Numbered from the stretch's first letter, positions 1 to 10,939 are shown. The stretch is 64,000 bases of DNA from Myxococcales bacterium (GCA_022184915.1 JAGTJU010000007.1:62001-126000); one strand, 5' to 3'. Made by a program: numbers and translations. The notes: generated from the letters alone by a model not told the origin.

Positions 1-1790
1 CAGTTGCGCGACAAGAACTCGGATTGGAGACCCACGCTGTTGCGGCCCGCGTACCCTGTGAGGCTGCCCGCCAGGCCCTCCACTTCGTGCATGATGCGTT
101 CGGCTGAACGCGTCCGCGTCCCGCGCGACAAGAGCGCGCCGATCATGTTGGACACACCGTTCGTGCGTGCGTCCTCGTAGCGTAAGCCCCCGAGCCACAT
201 GGCCCTCACTGACATGATGGGCACGCTGGGGTCGCGCATGACGATGAGCTTCGCGCCCCCGGGCAGGGTCTGGACCACCACCTCGTCACGCACGGCCGCC
301 GATGGGGGCTTGAGACGGAAGCGTTTGTCCGCCCGCACTTCGGCCCCGGCAACCACCTTTTGAAGTCGTTCCTTGGCCGCCCCCACATCGACTGACCGGG
401 ACACGCCCTCGGGAACCTGTGCCACGAGGGACAGGTGTTCGGTTCGCAGATACTTGTTCGCCACGGCCTGCAGGCTCGTGGGTGATACGGCCCGCAGCTG
501 TGCGAGGTACCAGGGTTCATAATGGAGGTCTCCCACGATGGTCGCGTAGAAGCCCACCTTGCGCGCGTACCCCTGAACGGTCTCGCGATCGTAGACACGA
601 TCACTTTCGAGAATCGTGCGCGCTTTTTCCAGCTCGGCCCCGCTCACCGGTACACGCGACAGACGCAGCACCTCGTCGAGCAGGGCGGAGGTGGCCTGGT
701 CCACGCGTCCTCCGCCTGTAACGGCACCGGCCACGAGCACACCGCCGTCCCGGGCTCCAAAGGCGTATGCGAAGGCCGATTTCGCTAGCTGACGGTTTCG
801 GACCACCTCGAGGTTGAGGCGCGAGCTCTCACCCTGACCCAGGACGACCGCCAGCAGATCGAGGGCGGGAATGTCTTCGTGACGAATCGAGGGAATGCGA
901 AAGGCCGCCATGACCTGCGACTCCTTCACGTCACGGGCGAGAACATCAACCCATGCCGGGGGTAGGCCCTCGAGGGGCGGACGACCTTGCGGGGCCCGCT
1001 TGGGAGCAGGCCGCATGCCTGCATAGAGCCGCTCGATGGTTTGCCGTGTCTTGGCGGCGTCGAAGTCTCCCACCACGACGAGCGTGACGTTCGGCGCCAC
1101 ATAACGTTCCTGGTAAAAGCCACGCACATCGGCGCGGGTCATGGCCGAGACCGTCTCCAGGCTGCCGATGACGGCCCTACCGTAGGGATGGTGCGGGAAT
1201 GCGCCGGAGAACAGGCGCTGAGTGACCCCTCGATCGGGGTCATCGAGGCCCTGCTTGACCTCCTCGAGGATGACACCGCGCTCCCGCTCGAGCTCACTGG
1301 CCACGAACGACGACTGGGTCAGGGCATCGGCCAGCACGTCGAGCCCAACCTCGAGGAACTCGCTCGCAACCACCACGTGGTAGACGGTCTCGTCGAAGCT
1401 GGTCCACGCGTTGATTTCGCCACCCGCTTGCTCGATCTCTCGTGCGATCTGCCCCACGCCACGTCGCTTGGTGCCCTTGAAGAGCATGTGTTCGAGAAAG
1501 TGGGACACCCCGGCCAGCCGGTCGGGTTCATCGGCAGCCCCCACCCGCACCCACGCCTGAACAGCGGCTACGGGCGCGCTGTGGTTTTCTTCCAGAACAA
1601 CCTGCAATCCGTTTTCGAGACTAAATTTCACGATGCGTCCTGATTTCGGCCCACGGCCGAGCTCGTCGATGCCGGGCACGGCAGCCGAAGTCGATCCTGT
1701 CCCCGCCCCGGGCTGCGCATATCGGCAACCTGCGAACAGGGCCAGCACCACGAACACGAGGGGGGCCCTCACGAAAGGCGAAGGTAGCAT
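1..1790 (-). CDS. M16 family zinc peptidase, lipoprotein (partial, C-terminus outside window)
   Basis: The reading frame stays open to the window edge, so only the first ~596 residues are visible. It starts at the ATG at 1788-1790 behind GAGGTG. The N-terminus is a lipoprotein signal peptide with lipobox LFAGC (Cys22). The M16 inverted zinc motif HFLEH lies at residues 97-101 in the context VSHFLEHMLFKGT, and the downstream zinc-ligand Glu lies in VILEEVKQ. A second M16C-type domain begins around residue 400 and runs off the window. Members of this family (pitrilysin/processing peptidase-like) degrade peptides, and bacterial copies often occur as catalytic and non-catalytic partners. This copy has the metal site and so should be the active partner. 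The membrane anchor suggests action in the periplasm or at the inner face of the outer membrane. A partner gene may lie further downstream, outside the window. Confidence 0.93.
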   Translation of the reverse strand, partial: MLPSPFVRAPLVFVVLALFAGCRYAQPGAGTGSTSAAVPGIDELGRGPKSGRIVKFSLENGLQVVLEENHSAPVAAVQAWVRVGAADEPDRLAGVSHFLEHMLFKGTKRRGVGQIAREIEQAGGEINAWTSFDETVYHVVVASEFLEVGLDVLADALTQSSFVASELERERGVILEEVKQGLDDPDRGVTQRLFSGAFPHHPYGRAVIGSLETVSAMTRADVRGFYQERYVAPNVTLVVVGDFDAAKTRQTIERLYAGMRPAPKRAPQGRPPLEGLPPAWVDVLARDVKESQVMAAFRIPSIRHEDIPALDLLAVVLGQGESSRLNLEVVRNRQLAKSAFAYAFGARDGGVLVAGAVTGGGRVDQATSALLDEVLRLSRVPVSGAELEKARTILESDRVYDRETVQGYARKVGFYATIVGDLHYEPWYLAQLRAVSPTSLQAVANKYLRTEHLSLVAQVPEGVSRSVDVGAAKERLQKVVAGAEVRADKRFRLKPPSAAVRDEVVVQTLPGGAKLIVMRDPSVPIMSVRAMWLGGLRYEDARTNGVSNMIGALLSRGTRTRSAERIMHEVEGLAGSLTGYAGRNSVGLQSEFLSRN

Positions 1791-1859
1791 GGATCACCTC
1801 ATCGGTGGCCGTTCTAGGACCTTTGGAGTATGAAGGCATCGTATCCGAGAGAGTCGATC

Positions 1860-2084
1860 ATGGCGCCGCTGTCGAAAGCTTCTCCCTGCCCGATCTGCCG
1901 CAAGCCGGCGGGACATCGCGGGGACAACCTCTTCCATCCGTTCTGCTCGAAGCGCTGCAAGGACATCGACCTGGCCGGCTGGCTGGACGGCGCCTACCGC
2001 ATCAGCCAACCGCTCGACGAAAACGACCTCGAGGCCCTCGAGGCCGAGCTGGCGCGTCGCGGTCTTCCCGACGAAGCCAACTGA
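1860..2084 (+). CDS. yacG: YacG-type zinc protein (DNA gyrase inhibitor family)
   Basis: A 74-residue protein with the YacG zinc knuckle: Cys10, Cys13, Cys29 and Cys33 in CPIC and FCSKRCKDIDL, followed by a short acidic tail. In E. coli the family binds GyrB and inhibits gyrase. That function is known for the family and is inferred here. I chose the ATG at 1860, behind GAGAGAG with good spacing, because family members normally begin a few residues before the first CxxC. An in-frame ATG at 1830 would add ten residues and cannot be excluded: it has TAGGAC and TTTGGAG just upstream. The gene is divergent from the M16 peptidase and convergent with terC. Confidence 0.85.
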   Translation: MAPLSKASPCPICRKPAGHRGDNLFHPFCSKRCKDIDLAGWLDGAYRISQPLDENDLEALEAELARRGLPDEAN

Positions 2085-2128
2085 GGGCCTCCGCGTCCCG
2101 CGGGCAACCGCCGGGACCCCGTCGAGCC

Positions 2129-3124
2129 TCAAGGGCCGGCAGACGCCGAGGCGGGGGGGGCCTCGCCGCCTTCGGCAGGTTCCACGGGGGGCTCGTCGGG
2201 CGGGTCCTGCCGGGCCGGGAAGGCGAAGCTGAGCACCGTCGAAATCAGGAGAATGCTGGCCAGCACGAGCAGCGAAATCACCTCGGAGATGTGAACGAAC
2301 GACTCCACCAGGATCTTGAAGCCAATGAACGCCAGGATGAGCGCAACGCCATGCTTGAGCAGGTGCAGCTTCGAGACCAGCCCCGCAACCAAGAAAAAGA
2401 GGGAGCGCAGCCCCAGGATCGCAAAGATGTTGGAGGTGTACACGATGAAGACGTCCGTGGTGACACCGAACACCGCCGGAATCGAATCCACCGCGAACAT
2501 CACGTCGGTGGCCTCCACCACCACCAGCACGGCCATGAGCGGAGTTGCGAGCCACCGCCCCTCGCGCCGCACCACGAAGCGAGCCTCCTCGTAGGCAGCT
2601 GTCATGGGCACCAGGCGGCGGAACAGGCGCAGAATCTTGTTCTTCGAGGGATCGACTTCGTCGTCACCCTGCGTGAACATCTTCACCGACGTCGCGATGA
2701 GGAACACGCCCAAGCCGTACATCAGCCAATGGAAGCGGGAGATCAGCGCGGCGCCCGCCAACACGAACGCGCCGCGCGTCAACACCGCCCCCAAGATTCC
2801 CCAGAACAACACCCGGTGCTGATAGCTTTCGGGGACCCGAAAGTACTTGAACACCACGATGAACACGAACACGTTGTCCACCGACAGGGCCTGCTCGAGG
2901 AGGTAGGCCTGAAGAAATTCCAGGCCGCGCGCCGTCCCGAAGCGCTGAGACACGAAGACGTTGAAGGCCATCGCCAGAGAAACCCACACCGCCACCCAGA
3001 TGGCGGCCTCGCGCATGCGAACCCGATGGGCCGTCCGATGAAAAACGCCCAGGTCGAGCGCTAGCATCACGAGCACCACCGAGCCAAAAAGGCCCCACAT
3101 CCAAAGAGAACCGACGGAGTTCAC
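2129..3124 (-). CDS. TerC/Alx family integral membrane protein
   Basis: A 331-residue polytopic inner-membrane protein with about eight hydrophobic segments. It carries the TerC family core: an acidic membrane motif EQALSVDNVFVF near residue 77, and a matching second-half motif VEATDVMFAVDSIPAVF. Family members (TerC, Alx) are linked to tellurite resistance, alkaline pH response and manganese export. Substrate cannot be told from sequence, though manganese handling is the best-supported role in the family. The C-terminus is a short Pro/Glu-rich tail. The GTG start has TAGATC about nine bases upstream and no clear Shine-Dalgarno. It stands alone, with the recJ-linked small gene ending about 50 bases upstream. 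Confidence 0.88.
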   Translation of the reverse strand: MNSVGSLWMWGLFGSVVLVMLALDLGVFHRTAHRVRMREAAIWVAVWVSLAMAFNVFVSQRFGTARGLEFLQAYLLEQALSVDNVFVFIVVFKYFRVPESYQHRVLFWGILGAVLTRGAFVLAGAALISRFHWLMYGLGVFLIATSVKMFTQGDDEVDPSKNKILRLFRRLVPMTAAYEEARFVVRREGRWLATPLMAVLVVVEATDVMFAVDSIPAVFGVTTDVFIVYTSNIFAILGLRSLFFLVAGLVSKLHLLKHGVALILAFIGFKILVESFVHISEVISLLVLASILLISTVLSFAFPARQDPPDEPPVEPAEGGEAPPASASAGP

Positions 3125-3172
3125 GAGAGCCCCGATCTAGCGCTCCCCGGGCGCAAGGGCCAGGGCCGATTT

Positions 3173-3442
3173 TCACCGCCGCGTGTCGGTCGGGCTCGTG
3201 TTCCAGGCACCGTCGAACTCTGCCGCCAGCCGCCCGGCATTGCGCCTTAGCCACAAGATGGCCACGAGGACCAGGATCAGCCAGAGGGCCTTCGAAAGGG
3301 TCCTCTTCGGCACGAGCTGCCACAAACGACGGCTGCCCCGCTCGGCGATGGCCTTGCGCAGCCGCCGCAACTCAGCCTCCTCGGCGGCAGAGGCCTCTTG
3401 CGACGCCACATGGTCGTCGCTGGGGGGGCGTTCCTCGGGCAT
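3173..3442 (-). CDS. Small single-pass membrane protein, unknown function
   Basis: An 89-residue protein whose ATG lies two bases after the recJ stop, so it is almost certainly co-transcribed with it. The N-terminal half is charged and probably helical (EEAELRRLRKAIAERG). One transmembrane helix follows at about residues 52-66 (ALWLILVLVAILWL), then a short polar tail. I recognise no family. A longer upstream extension of this frame would lie entirely inside recJ in another frame, so I rejected it. Confidence 0.6.
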   Translation of the reverse strand: MPEERPPSDDHVASQEASAAEEAELRRLRKAIAERGSRRLWQLVPKRTLSKALWLILVLVAILWLRRNAGRLAAEFDGAWNTSPTDTRR

Positions 3443-3444
3443 GC

Positions 3445-5169
3445 TCAGTCGACCTCGGGTTCGAAAATGTGTTTTACCCGAAGCCTGGGTCTGCGGCTCC
3501 CTCGAAACGCGTTCACCTCGAAACAGCCGAGAAGGTCCAAACGCACGCCCGGTGCCGGCGCTTGCTCCGCCATGCCGAAGGCAATGGCGTCGCTCACCAC
3601 ACCTTCCTGGCTCAGGGTGAGCTGCAGATGCGAGCCCCCCACCACACGGGACGAGCTTGCTGTTACACGGCAGAGTGCCAAGAGAGGCTCCGCGTTCCCG
3701 CACCCGAAGGGGGCAAGCCGCGCCAGATCCTCGGCGCCGGCCAGGTCCAGGTCCGCAAGCTGCACCACAGCGTCGACCTCGATGCCTGCATTGTCTTCAC
3801 TGTGCTCCTGCCAGACCCGCGCCACACCGACAAAGGCGGCCCGAAACGCCTCGAGCTCTGCGCGCCGTATCGTGAGCCCTGCTGCGGCGGCATGGCCGCC
3901 GAAAACCTCGAGATGACCGGCCGTGTCAGCGAGAGCGCGATAAAGATTGAAGCCCGGCACGGTACGCGCCGAACCGCGGCCGCGCTCTCCCTCGAAGCCG
4001 ATGACCAGGCTGGGACGGGCGTAGCGATCGACCAGTTTGGCCGCCACGATGCCCACCACGCCGTGGTGCCAGCCCTCATCGCCCACCACGAGCGCGGCGG
4101 GCACTTGGCCACCGGCGTCCCGGACGAGCGCAGCGACCTCTGCGTCGGCCGCCGCCAAAACCGCCTCTTGGATCTCCTGGCGCCGGCGGTTCTGCTCGTC
4201 GAGCGCCTGAGCCAAACGGAGCGCCCTCTCGGCGTCGGGCGCGAGCAGCAGATCCAGCGCCAGCTGAGCGTCCCCGAGACGGCCGGCTGCGTTGAGGCGG
4301 GGCGCAAGACGAAACCCGATGTCGACGGCGGTGACGTCTCGGTCAGCCTCCATCGCGGAAACCTGGGCCAACGCGGCAACACCGGGACGCCGACGGGTCG
4401 ACAGGGTCCTGAGCCCCGCCGCAACCAAGGCGCGGTTCTCGTGGGTGAGGGGCATGACATCGGCCACGGTGCCCAGCGCCACGAGATCGAGCAGCTCACG
4501 CGGGTCCCACGCCGCGGCCCGGGGGTTTCCGAGCTGTTTGAGGCGGGTCCGCAGGGCGCCGACCAGGTAAAAGGCCAGGCCGCACGACGCCAGGCCCTTG
4601 AAGGCAAAACGGTCGTCGTCGCGATGGGGGTTCACCAACGCCAAGGCGACGTGGTCTCCGCGAGGCACCTGGTGATGATCAATCACCACCACGGGAACCC
4701 CGCGCTCCCGAAGCCAGCCGATCGAGGCGTGGTCGCTCGTGCCACAATCGGCCGTGATCACGAGCGTGCAGCCGGCCGCGACAAAGCGCTCGGCAGCCGC
4801 CAGGGTAAAGCCATACCCGCCCGAGCGGCTGGCACATCGGGCCTCGACCACGCCCCCCAACGCCCGAAGGCCCGAAGTGAGGACTGCCGCGGAGGTGACC
4901 CCGTCCACGTCGTAGTCACCGAACACACCGACCGTCTCGCGCTCGCCGACCGCCTGAACGAGACGCTCGAGAGCCCGATCCAGGTCCGCAATGCCCTTGG
5001 GGCTTCGAAGGTCTGCCAGCCGTGGCGTCAGGAACTTGTGAGCGTGCTCGGGCTCTCCCATGCCCCGTCGGACCAAGACCTCGGCCGTGAGCCGCCGCAG
5101 GCCAAGCTGTCTGCAGAGCGCATCGACTTGGCCGTCGTCGATGCGAGGAATCTGCCATCGGCTGACCAT
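3445..5169 (-). CDS. recJ: Single-stranded-DNA-specific exonuclease RecJ
   Basis: 574 residues, the usual size for RecJ. The DHH phosphoesterase core is intact: motif I FGDYDVDG at residues 83-90, motif II around DCGTSDH (141-147) and the DHH triad at 164-166. The DHHA1 domain contains the glycine-rich GRGSARTVPGFNL and FGGHAAAAG, and a C-terminal OB-like domain follows. RecJ is the 5'-3' ssDNA exonuclease of RecF-pathway repair and mismatch repair, and needs Mn/Mg. It lies downstream of yajC-secD-secF on the same strand, with a 96-base gap after secF. That gap contains a short hairpin (ATGCCC...GGGCAT at 5245-5260). Confidence 0.95.
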   Translation of the reverse strand: MVSRWQIPRIDDGQVDALCRQLGLRRLTAEVLVRRGMGEPEHAHKFLTPRLADLRSPKGIADLDRALERLVQAVGERETVGVFGDYDVDGVTSAAVLTSGLRALGGVVEARCASRSGGYGFTLAAAERFVAAGCTLVITADCGTSDHASIGWLRERGVPVVVIDHHQVPRGDHVALALVNPHRDDDRFAFKGLASCGLAFYLVGALRTRLKQLGNPRAAAWDPRELLDLVALGTVADVMPLTHENRALVAAGLRTLSTRRRPGVAALAQVSAMEADRDVTAVDIGFRLAPRLNAAGRLGDAQLALDLLLAPDAERALRLAQALDEQNRRRQEIQEAVLAAADAEVAALVRDAGGQVPAALVVGDEGWHHGVVGIVAAKLVDRYARPSLVIGFEGERGRGSARTVPGFNLYRALADTAGHLEVFGGHAAAAGLTIRRAELEAFRAAFVGVARVWQEHSEDNAGIEVDAVVQLADLDLAGAEDLARLAPFGCGNAEPLLALCRVTASSSRVVGGSHLQLTLSQEGVVSDAIAFGMAEQAPAPGVRLDLLGCFEVNAFRGSRRPRLRVKHIFEPEVD

Positions 5170-5265
5170 GCGCAGCTTCTATGCCGAACAGCCCACGGCA
5201 GAAAAGGGGGCTGTTGACGAAACGAGGCCCCCGAAGGCGGACTCATGCCCCCGAGGGCATCCGAC

Positions 5266-6507
5266 TCACACCGAGGAGGCCGACTCGGCCGTGCGACGGC
5301 GACCGCGTCGAGGAGCCGCGGCTCCCTTCTTTGCGGCCGCCCGAAAGCGGTTGTCGAGCCAGATGAGCGCCGGGCTTGCGATAAAGATCGTGGAGTACGT
5401 GCCCACGATGACACCCACGTTCATGGCGAACGCAAAGTCCTTCACGACGCCTGAGCCCAAAACGTTCATGGCCAGCGTCACGAAGAGCAACGTGGCGCTG
5501 GTGAGAATCGTCCTCGATAGCGTTTCATTGACCGACTGGTTCACGACGCGATCGAAAGCGCGGTCCTTGAACCTCACAGCGTTCTCCCGGACGCGGTCGA
5601 ACACCACGATGGTGTCGTTGACCGAGTAACCGATGATGGTGAGGACCGCCGCCAGCGTGGTCAGAGAGAACTCCTTGTAGGTGACCGCGAAGGCACCCAC
5701 CGTGACAATCGCGTCGTGAAGAAGCGCGATGATGGTCCCCGGACCGAAACGAAAATCGAAGCGGAGCGCTACGTAGAGCACGATCAGCAAAATGGCGCCG
5801 AACACAGCCTGAACGCCGTCGTACTGAAGCTGTCGACCGGCCTTGGCACCCACCGACTCGACCTGGGGAATCTCGGCAACCGCCCCCACACCCAACTTGG
5901 CCTCGAGCCCCTTGCGCACCTCCACGTCGAGGCCGATGAGCGTGGCCTCGAAGGTGTTGTCGTCAGCGCGACCGAAGGGCTGCACCTGGGTGGTCTCGGT
6001 TCCGGCGGCGGTCAAAGCTTCCCGCACACGCGAGGACTCGAGGGTCTTGTCGAAGCGTAGGTAAACCTTATCTCCTCCCTCCGACCATTCGAGCGACTTG
6101 AGCTTCGCGTCACCCACTGTGCCGAGGGCCCCTTCGAGCTTCTTCGCTTGGTCCTCGGACAGGACGGATACGGCCCCGATCCGAAGCATGTAGGATCGGC
6201 CGGCCTCGGAGGCCTGCCCATAGCGCACGACCTCGGCGCCCTGGAAGCCTGCGGCCTCCATGGCCTGGCGCACATCACCGGGCTCGACCTCCTTCGAGAA
6301 GCGCACCAGCAACTCGCTGCCGCCCCGGAAATCCACGCCCCAGTTGAGCATGCTGCCCCGGCCCTTGAAGACGAACGCGTTCAAGGGAAGCATCGCAAGC
6401 GAGCCCAGAACGGCGAGCAGCGAGATCGTGATGGACGTCCGCTGCTTACCCACGAACTCGAAGTTCGTACCCTGTTTGATGATTTCGAAAAACTTGTGAG
6501 CGGCCAT
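5266..6507 (-). CDS. secF: Protein translocase subunit SecF
   Basis: 413 residues from the ATG at 6505-6507. It has an N-terminal TM helix, the periplasmic domain with the SecF signature NWGVDFRGGSELLV, and five C-terminal TM helices containing GYSVNDTIVVFDRVREN and the ...RTILTSATLLFVTLAM region. It pairs with SecD to pull preproteins through SecYEG using the proton gradient. The frame can be read upstream to 6603, but that would overlap secD. The chosen start leaves a 23-base gap after the secD stop. The tail is very basic (RRGRRRTAESASSV). Confidence 0.96.
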   Translation of the reverse strand: MAAHKFFEIIKQGTNFEFVGKQRTSITISLLAVLGSLAMLPLNAFVFKGRGSMLNWGVDFRGGSELLVRFSKEVEPGDVRQAMEAAGFQGAEVVRYGQASEAGRSYMLRIGAVSVLSEDQAKKLEGALGTVGDAKLKSLEWSEGGDKVYLRFDKTLESSRVREALTAAGTETTQVQPFGRADDNTFEATLIGLDVEVRKGLEAKLGVGAVAEIPQVESVGAKAGRQLQYDGVQAVFGAILLIVLYVALRFDFRFGPGTIIALLHDAIVTVGAFAVTYKEFSLTTLAAVLTIIGYSVNDTIVVFDRVRENAVRFKDRAFDRVVNQSVNETLSRTILTSATLLFVTLAMNVLGSGVVKDFAFAMNVGVIVGTYSTIFIASPALIWLDNRFRAAAKKGAAAPRRGRRRTAESASSV

Positions 6508-6530
6508 GGGCGCGTTCCTGGTGAGTCGGA

Positions 6531-8312
<1,782 letters not shown>

Positions 8313-8330
8313 GATCTGCCTTCGAGGGGA

Positions 8331-8690
8331 TTACTTTTGGGCGGCCTTGTCGCCCTTGTCGTCGGAGGCGCTCGCCGCCGAGGCCGAGACTTTGCCCTGG
8401 ACTGCGCTTCGAAGCACGCGAATCCGCACGCCTTCTTGCACTTGCAGGACGAGCTCGGTGTCCTTGACGCCCGTGACACGACCAATCATGCCGCCCGTGG
8501 TCACCACGTCGTCGCCTTTCTTCAGCTCACCCAGCATGCGCTGGTGCTCCTTCTGCTTTTTCGCCTGGGGCCGCATGATCAGAAAGTAGAAAACGCCGAA
8601 GATCAGGATGAGCGGCAAGAACGACATGAGAGGGCTGCCCTGAGGGCCCGCTGGTGCCGCCTGACCGATGCCGAGAATGAAGGTAGTCAC
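8331..8690 (-). CDS. yajC: Preprotein translocase accessory subunit YajC
   Basis: 119 residues, starting at a GTG. It has one TM helix (FLPLILIFGVFYFLIMRPQ) followed by the family motif QAKKQKEHQ and a conserved cytoplasmic beta-rich domain (LKKGDDVVTTGGMIGRV). The C-terminus is a low-complexity Ala/Ser/Asp tail. It forms the SecDF-YajC complex and is the first gene of the yajC-secD-secF-recJ operon. The 112 bases upstream separate it from a divergently transcribed TPR gene and should hold both promoters. Confidence 0.95.
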   Translation of the reverse strand: MTTFILGIGQAAPAGPQGSPLMSFLPLILIFGVFYFLIMRPQAKKQKEHQRMLGELKKGDDVVTTGGMIGRVTGVKDTELVLQVQEGVRIRVLRSAVQGKVSASAASASDDKGDKAAQK

Positions 8691-8788
8691 GGGCCGGAAC
8701 GCTTAGCAGAGGGGCGATCGAGGGTCAAGCGACGCAGTTGGCCACGCGCGTCGCTCGACCGCAGCGCACCAGGGGGAATTTTTTGGTC

Positions 8789-8794
8789 TACACT
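8789..8794 (+). promoter_or_regulatory. Candidate -10 hexamer, leaderless type
   Basis: TACACT ends eight bases before the ATG at 8803, so transcription would begin at or next to the start codon. No Shine-Dalgarno is visible. One of a recurring set; see findings. Confidence 0.4.
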
Positions 8795-8802
8795 GCGCCT
8801 CC

Positions 8803-9216
8803 ATGAGCTACGGAGAGCTGTTTTCGACCCGACTGGTGGCCGATGAGGATTTCGAGGCGGCGGTCGAACAGGCGACGCGCGAGATCGAAACCGATCCCGA
8901 CGAACCCGAGGCGTGGTTCAACCGGGGTCAGGCTCAGGCAGGCCTGGGGAAGCTGGAAGAGGCGGCGCAGGACTACGCCCACGCGCTCGGGCTGGACACC
9001 TCGGCCAGCAACCTCGACCCCGCCGCCCTCGACGACGAGCTTTTCGAGGTGCTGCGGCGTCTAGCGCTCGCGCACCGTGCAGACCGGGACCAGGCCCTCT
9101 CCCACTTTCAGCGCTACCAGACGCTGCTGCCGTCGGGCCGCCACGTGCCCGACGTTCCCAAGTGGGTGGCGCACATCGACGGTGTCGAGGCGGTCTGGGT
9201 GCGCGACCAGGCCTAA
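8803..9216 (+). CDS. Tetratricopeptide-repeat protein
   Basis: A 137-residue soluble protein with no signal peptide. Residues ~18-60 match a TPR pair (EAWFNRGQAQAGLGKLEEAA), followed by helices ending in a second TPR-like stretch (ADRDQALSHFQRYQTLLP). TPRs are protein-interaction modules and the partner cannot be predicted. The downstream neighbour epmA converges on it with a 6-base gap. No Shine-Dalgarno is visible; a TACACT hexamer eight bases upstream suggests a leaderless message. Confidence 0.75.
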   Translation: MSYGELFSTRLVADEDFEAAVEQATREIETDPDEPEAWFNRGQAQAGLGKLEEAAQDYAHALGLDTSASNLDPAALDDELFEVLRRLALAHRADRDQALSHFQRYQTLLPSGRHVPDVPKWVAHIDGVEAVWVRDQA

Positions 9217-9222
9217 CGCCGC

Positions 9223-10194
9223 TCATACCTCGGGGTCAGGGAAGGCCACCACGTCCGCGATCTGGGAGGCGCCGAGCGCCCACATCACGAGGCGGTCGAT
9301 GCCAAGCGCCACACCCGAGGTTTCGGGCATGGTGGCAAGGCCAGCCAGCAGCCGTTCGTCAACGTTGTAAGCCACCTTGTCGCGTCTGTGGCGCTCTTCG
9401 GCCTCGGCCTCGAAGCGCCGTCGCTGCTCGACGGCGTCTGTGAGCTCGCCGAACGCGTTCGCGAGCTCGAGTCCGCCCGCGTAGAGCTCGAAGCGCTCGG
9501 CCCATGGGGTGCCCGGGCGCACGCGCGCGAGGGCCGCGAGCGGCGCCGGCCAATCGCACACGAAGGTGGGCGGGCCCTGGGCCAGCGCCGGCTCGACATG
9601 GTCGAGGAAGATCTGAAAGAAGAGTTCGTCAAAGGTCCGGGCGCCCCGCGGGTCGTGTCCCGCCGTGCGCACCCGCCGCTCGAGCGCGGGCAAATCCTCG
9701 TCTCCCTGAAGCTCGACGCCGGCATGCGTTGCCAACAGGGCAGCCACGGTAGTTCGTACGCACTCACCGTCGAAGGGCCGCCCGGACACCGCGGCCGCAC
9801 GGACGAGCAAGGCCTCGCAGTCGTCCGCAATCGAGGACAGCGGCGCCCGCGCCCGGTACCACTCCGCCATCGTGAATTCGGGCTGGTGGTGAGGGCCCTC
9901 TTCGTTCTGGCGAAAGCAGCGGCACACCTGGAATACCCGGTCGTAACCTGCCCCCACGAGCCTCTTCATGTGGTGCTCGGGAGACGTGATGAGGTAGCGC
10001 CCCCCTTCGGCATAGAACGCATCGAGGTGCAGCTCTTGGCCGGGGTTGCGCACGCGGGATGGCGTTTCGACCTCGAGAAAATCCTGTGAACGGAAATAGG
10101 CCCGCACCTCATCGAGGATGCGGGCCCGCGCCACAAGGGCCTCGCGACGCGCGGCCAAGGCCGGCTCGGCAAGCGCGGGGGATGTGGGAGACAA
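9223..10194 (-). CDS. epmA: Elongation factor P-(R)-beta-lysine ligase (EpmA/PoxA/GenX)
   Basis: 323 residues, a stand-alone class II lysyl-tRNA synthetase-like catalytic domain with no anticodon-binding domain, which is the EpmA architecture. Class II motif 2 is visible as VCRCFRQNEEGPHHQPEFTM, and motif 3 as SGVALGIDRLVMWALG. EpmA attaches (R)-beta-lysine to a conserved Lys of EF-P to help ribosomes through polyproline stretches. It lies directly downstream of efp on the same strand with a 21-base gap, which strongly supports the assignment. The aminomutase EpmB, which makes beta-lysine, is not in the window. Confidence 0.92.
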   Translation of the reverse strand: MSPTSPALAEPALAARREALVARARILDEVRAYFRSQDFLEVETPSRVRNPGQELHLDAFYAEGGRYLITSPEHHMKRLVGAGYDRVFQVCRCFRQNEEGPHHQPEFTMAEWYRARAPLSSIADDCEALLVRAAAVSGRPFDGECVRTTVAALLATHAGVELQGDEDLPALERRVRTAGHDPRGARTFDELFFQIFLDHVEPALAQGPPTFVCDWPAPLAALARVRPGTPWAERFELYAGGLELANAFGELTDAVEQRRRFEAEAEERHRRDKVAYNVDERLLAGLATMPETSGVALGIDRLVMWALGASQIADVVAFPDPEV

Positions 10195-10215
10195 GGTGCG
10201 CCCGGGTGAAGGCCT

Positions 10216-10791
10216 TCAGGCGCGGCCCACGCGGTCCAGGTACTCGCCCGTCCGGGTGTCCACGCGCACCACGTCGCCCTGGTTGATGAACAGGGGCACC
10301 TTGACGGTGGCGCCAGAGGCGAGCTTGGCCGCCTTGGTGACGTTCGTGGCGGTGTCACCTCGCGCGCCCGGCTCGGTCTCGACGATCTCCTGCTCGATGA
10401 AGTTCGGCAAGGTCACGCCTACTGCGCGGCCCTGGAAAAACAAAACGTCCACGCTGATGTTCATCGGCATGAAGCCCTTGTCGTCCCCAACGAGGTCGTT
10501 CGTGATCTGGACTTGCTCGTAGTTGGTGTTGTCCATGAACACGCAGAACTCACCCTCGTCGTAGAGGTACTGCATGTTCTTCACCTCGACGTCGGCGGCT
10601 TCGAGCCGCTCCCCCGAGCGGAGGTTGCGCTCGAGCACGCTGCCCGTGAGCAGGTTCTTCATCTTCGTGCGCGTGAACGCCGTGCCTTTGCCGGGCTTGA
10701 CGAACTGGAACTCGACCACGGTGTAGGGGTTCCCGTCCATCATGATTTTGAGACCCTTCCGGATCTCCGAGGTATCGTACATTTGGGCCAT
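10216..10791 (-). CDS. efp: Translation elongation factor P
   Basis: 191 residues from the ATG at 10789-10791, the normal EF-P length, with three OB-like domains. The tip loop reads VKPGKGTAF. Lys35 there aligns with the Lys that EpmA modifies, so the adjacent ligase and its target match. The C-terminal domain has the GDVVRVDTRTGEYLDR signature. The same frame is open for another 268 codons upstream, but that extension lacks EF-P homology and is antisense to the nucleosidase gene. TTAGATC lies about nine bases upstream of the ATG; there is no clear Shine-Dalgarno. Confidence 0.96.
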   Translation of the reverse strand: MAQMYDTSEIRKGLKIMMDGNPYTVVEFQFVKPGKGTAFTRTKMKNLLTGSVLERNLRSGERLEAADVEVKNMQYLYDEGEFCVFMDNTNYEQVQITNDLVGDDKGFMPMNISVDVLFFQGRAVGVTLPNFIEQEIVETEPGARGDTATNVTKAAKLASGATVKVPLFINQGDVVRVDTRTGEYLDRVGRA

Positions 10792-10939
10792 GGGCCGCCG
10801 ATCTAACGTGACGGCGTCGGCGGCGTCAACCACGCAGACGCACCAGGCGCCCCGGCGCGGCACGGAAGGCCTCCTCGTCGCGCCCGGCGGAGCCATCCCG
10901 AGCTTTACTCCTGAGTCACGCGCGGCCACACTGCGGCCC

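Noticed and set aside
1830-1859. Longer YacG start at 1830
   Set aside because: It adds ten residues not typical of YacG, and the ATG at 1860 has better Shine-Dalgarno spacing. Not fully excluded.
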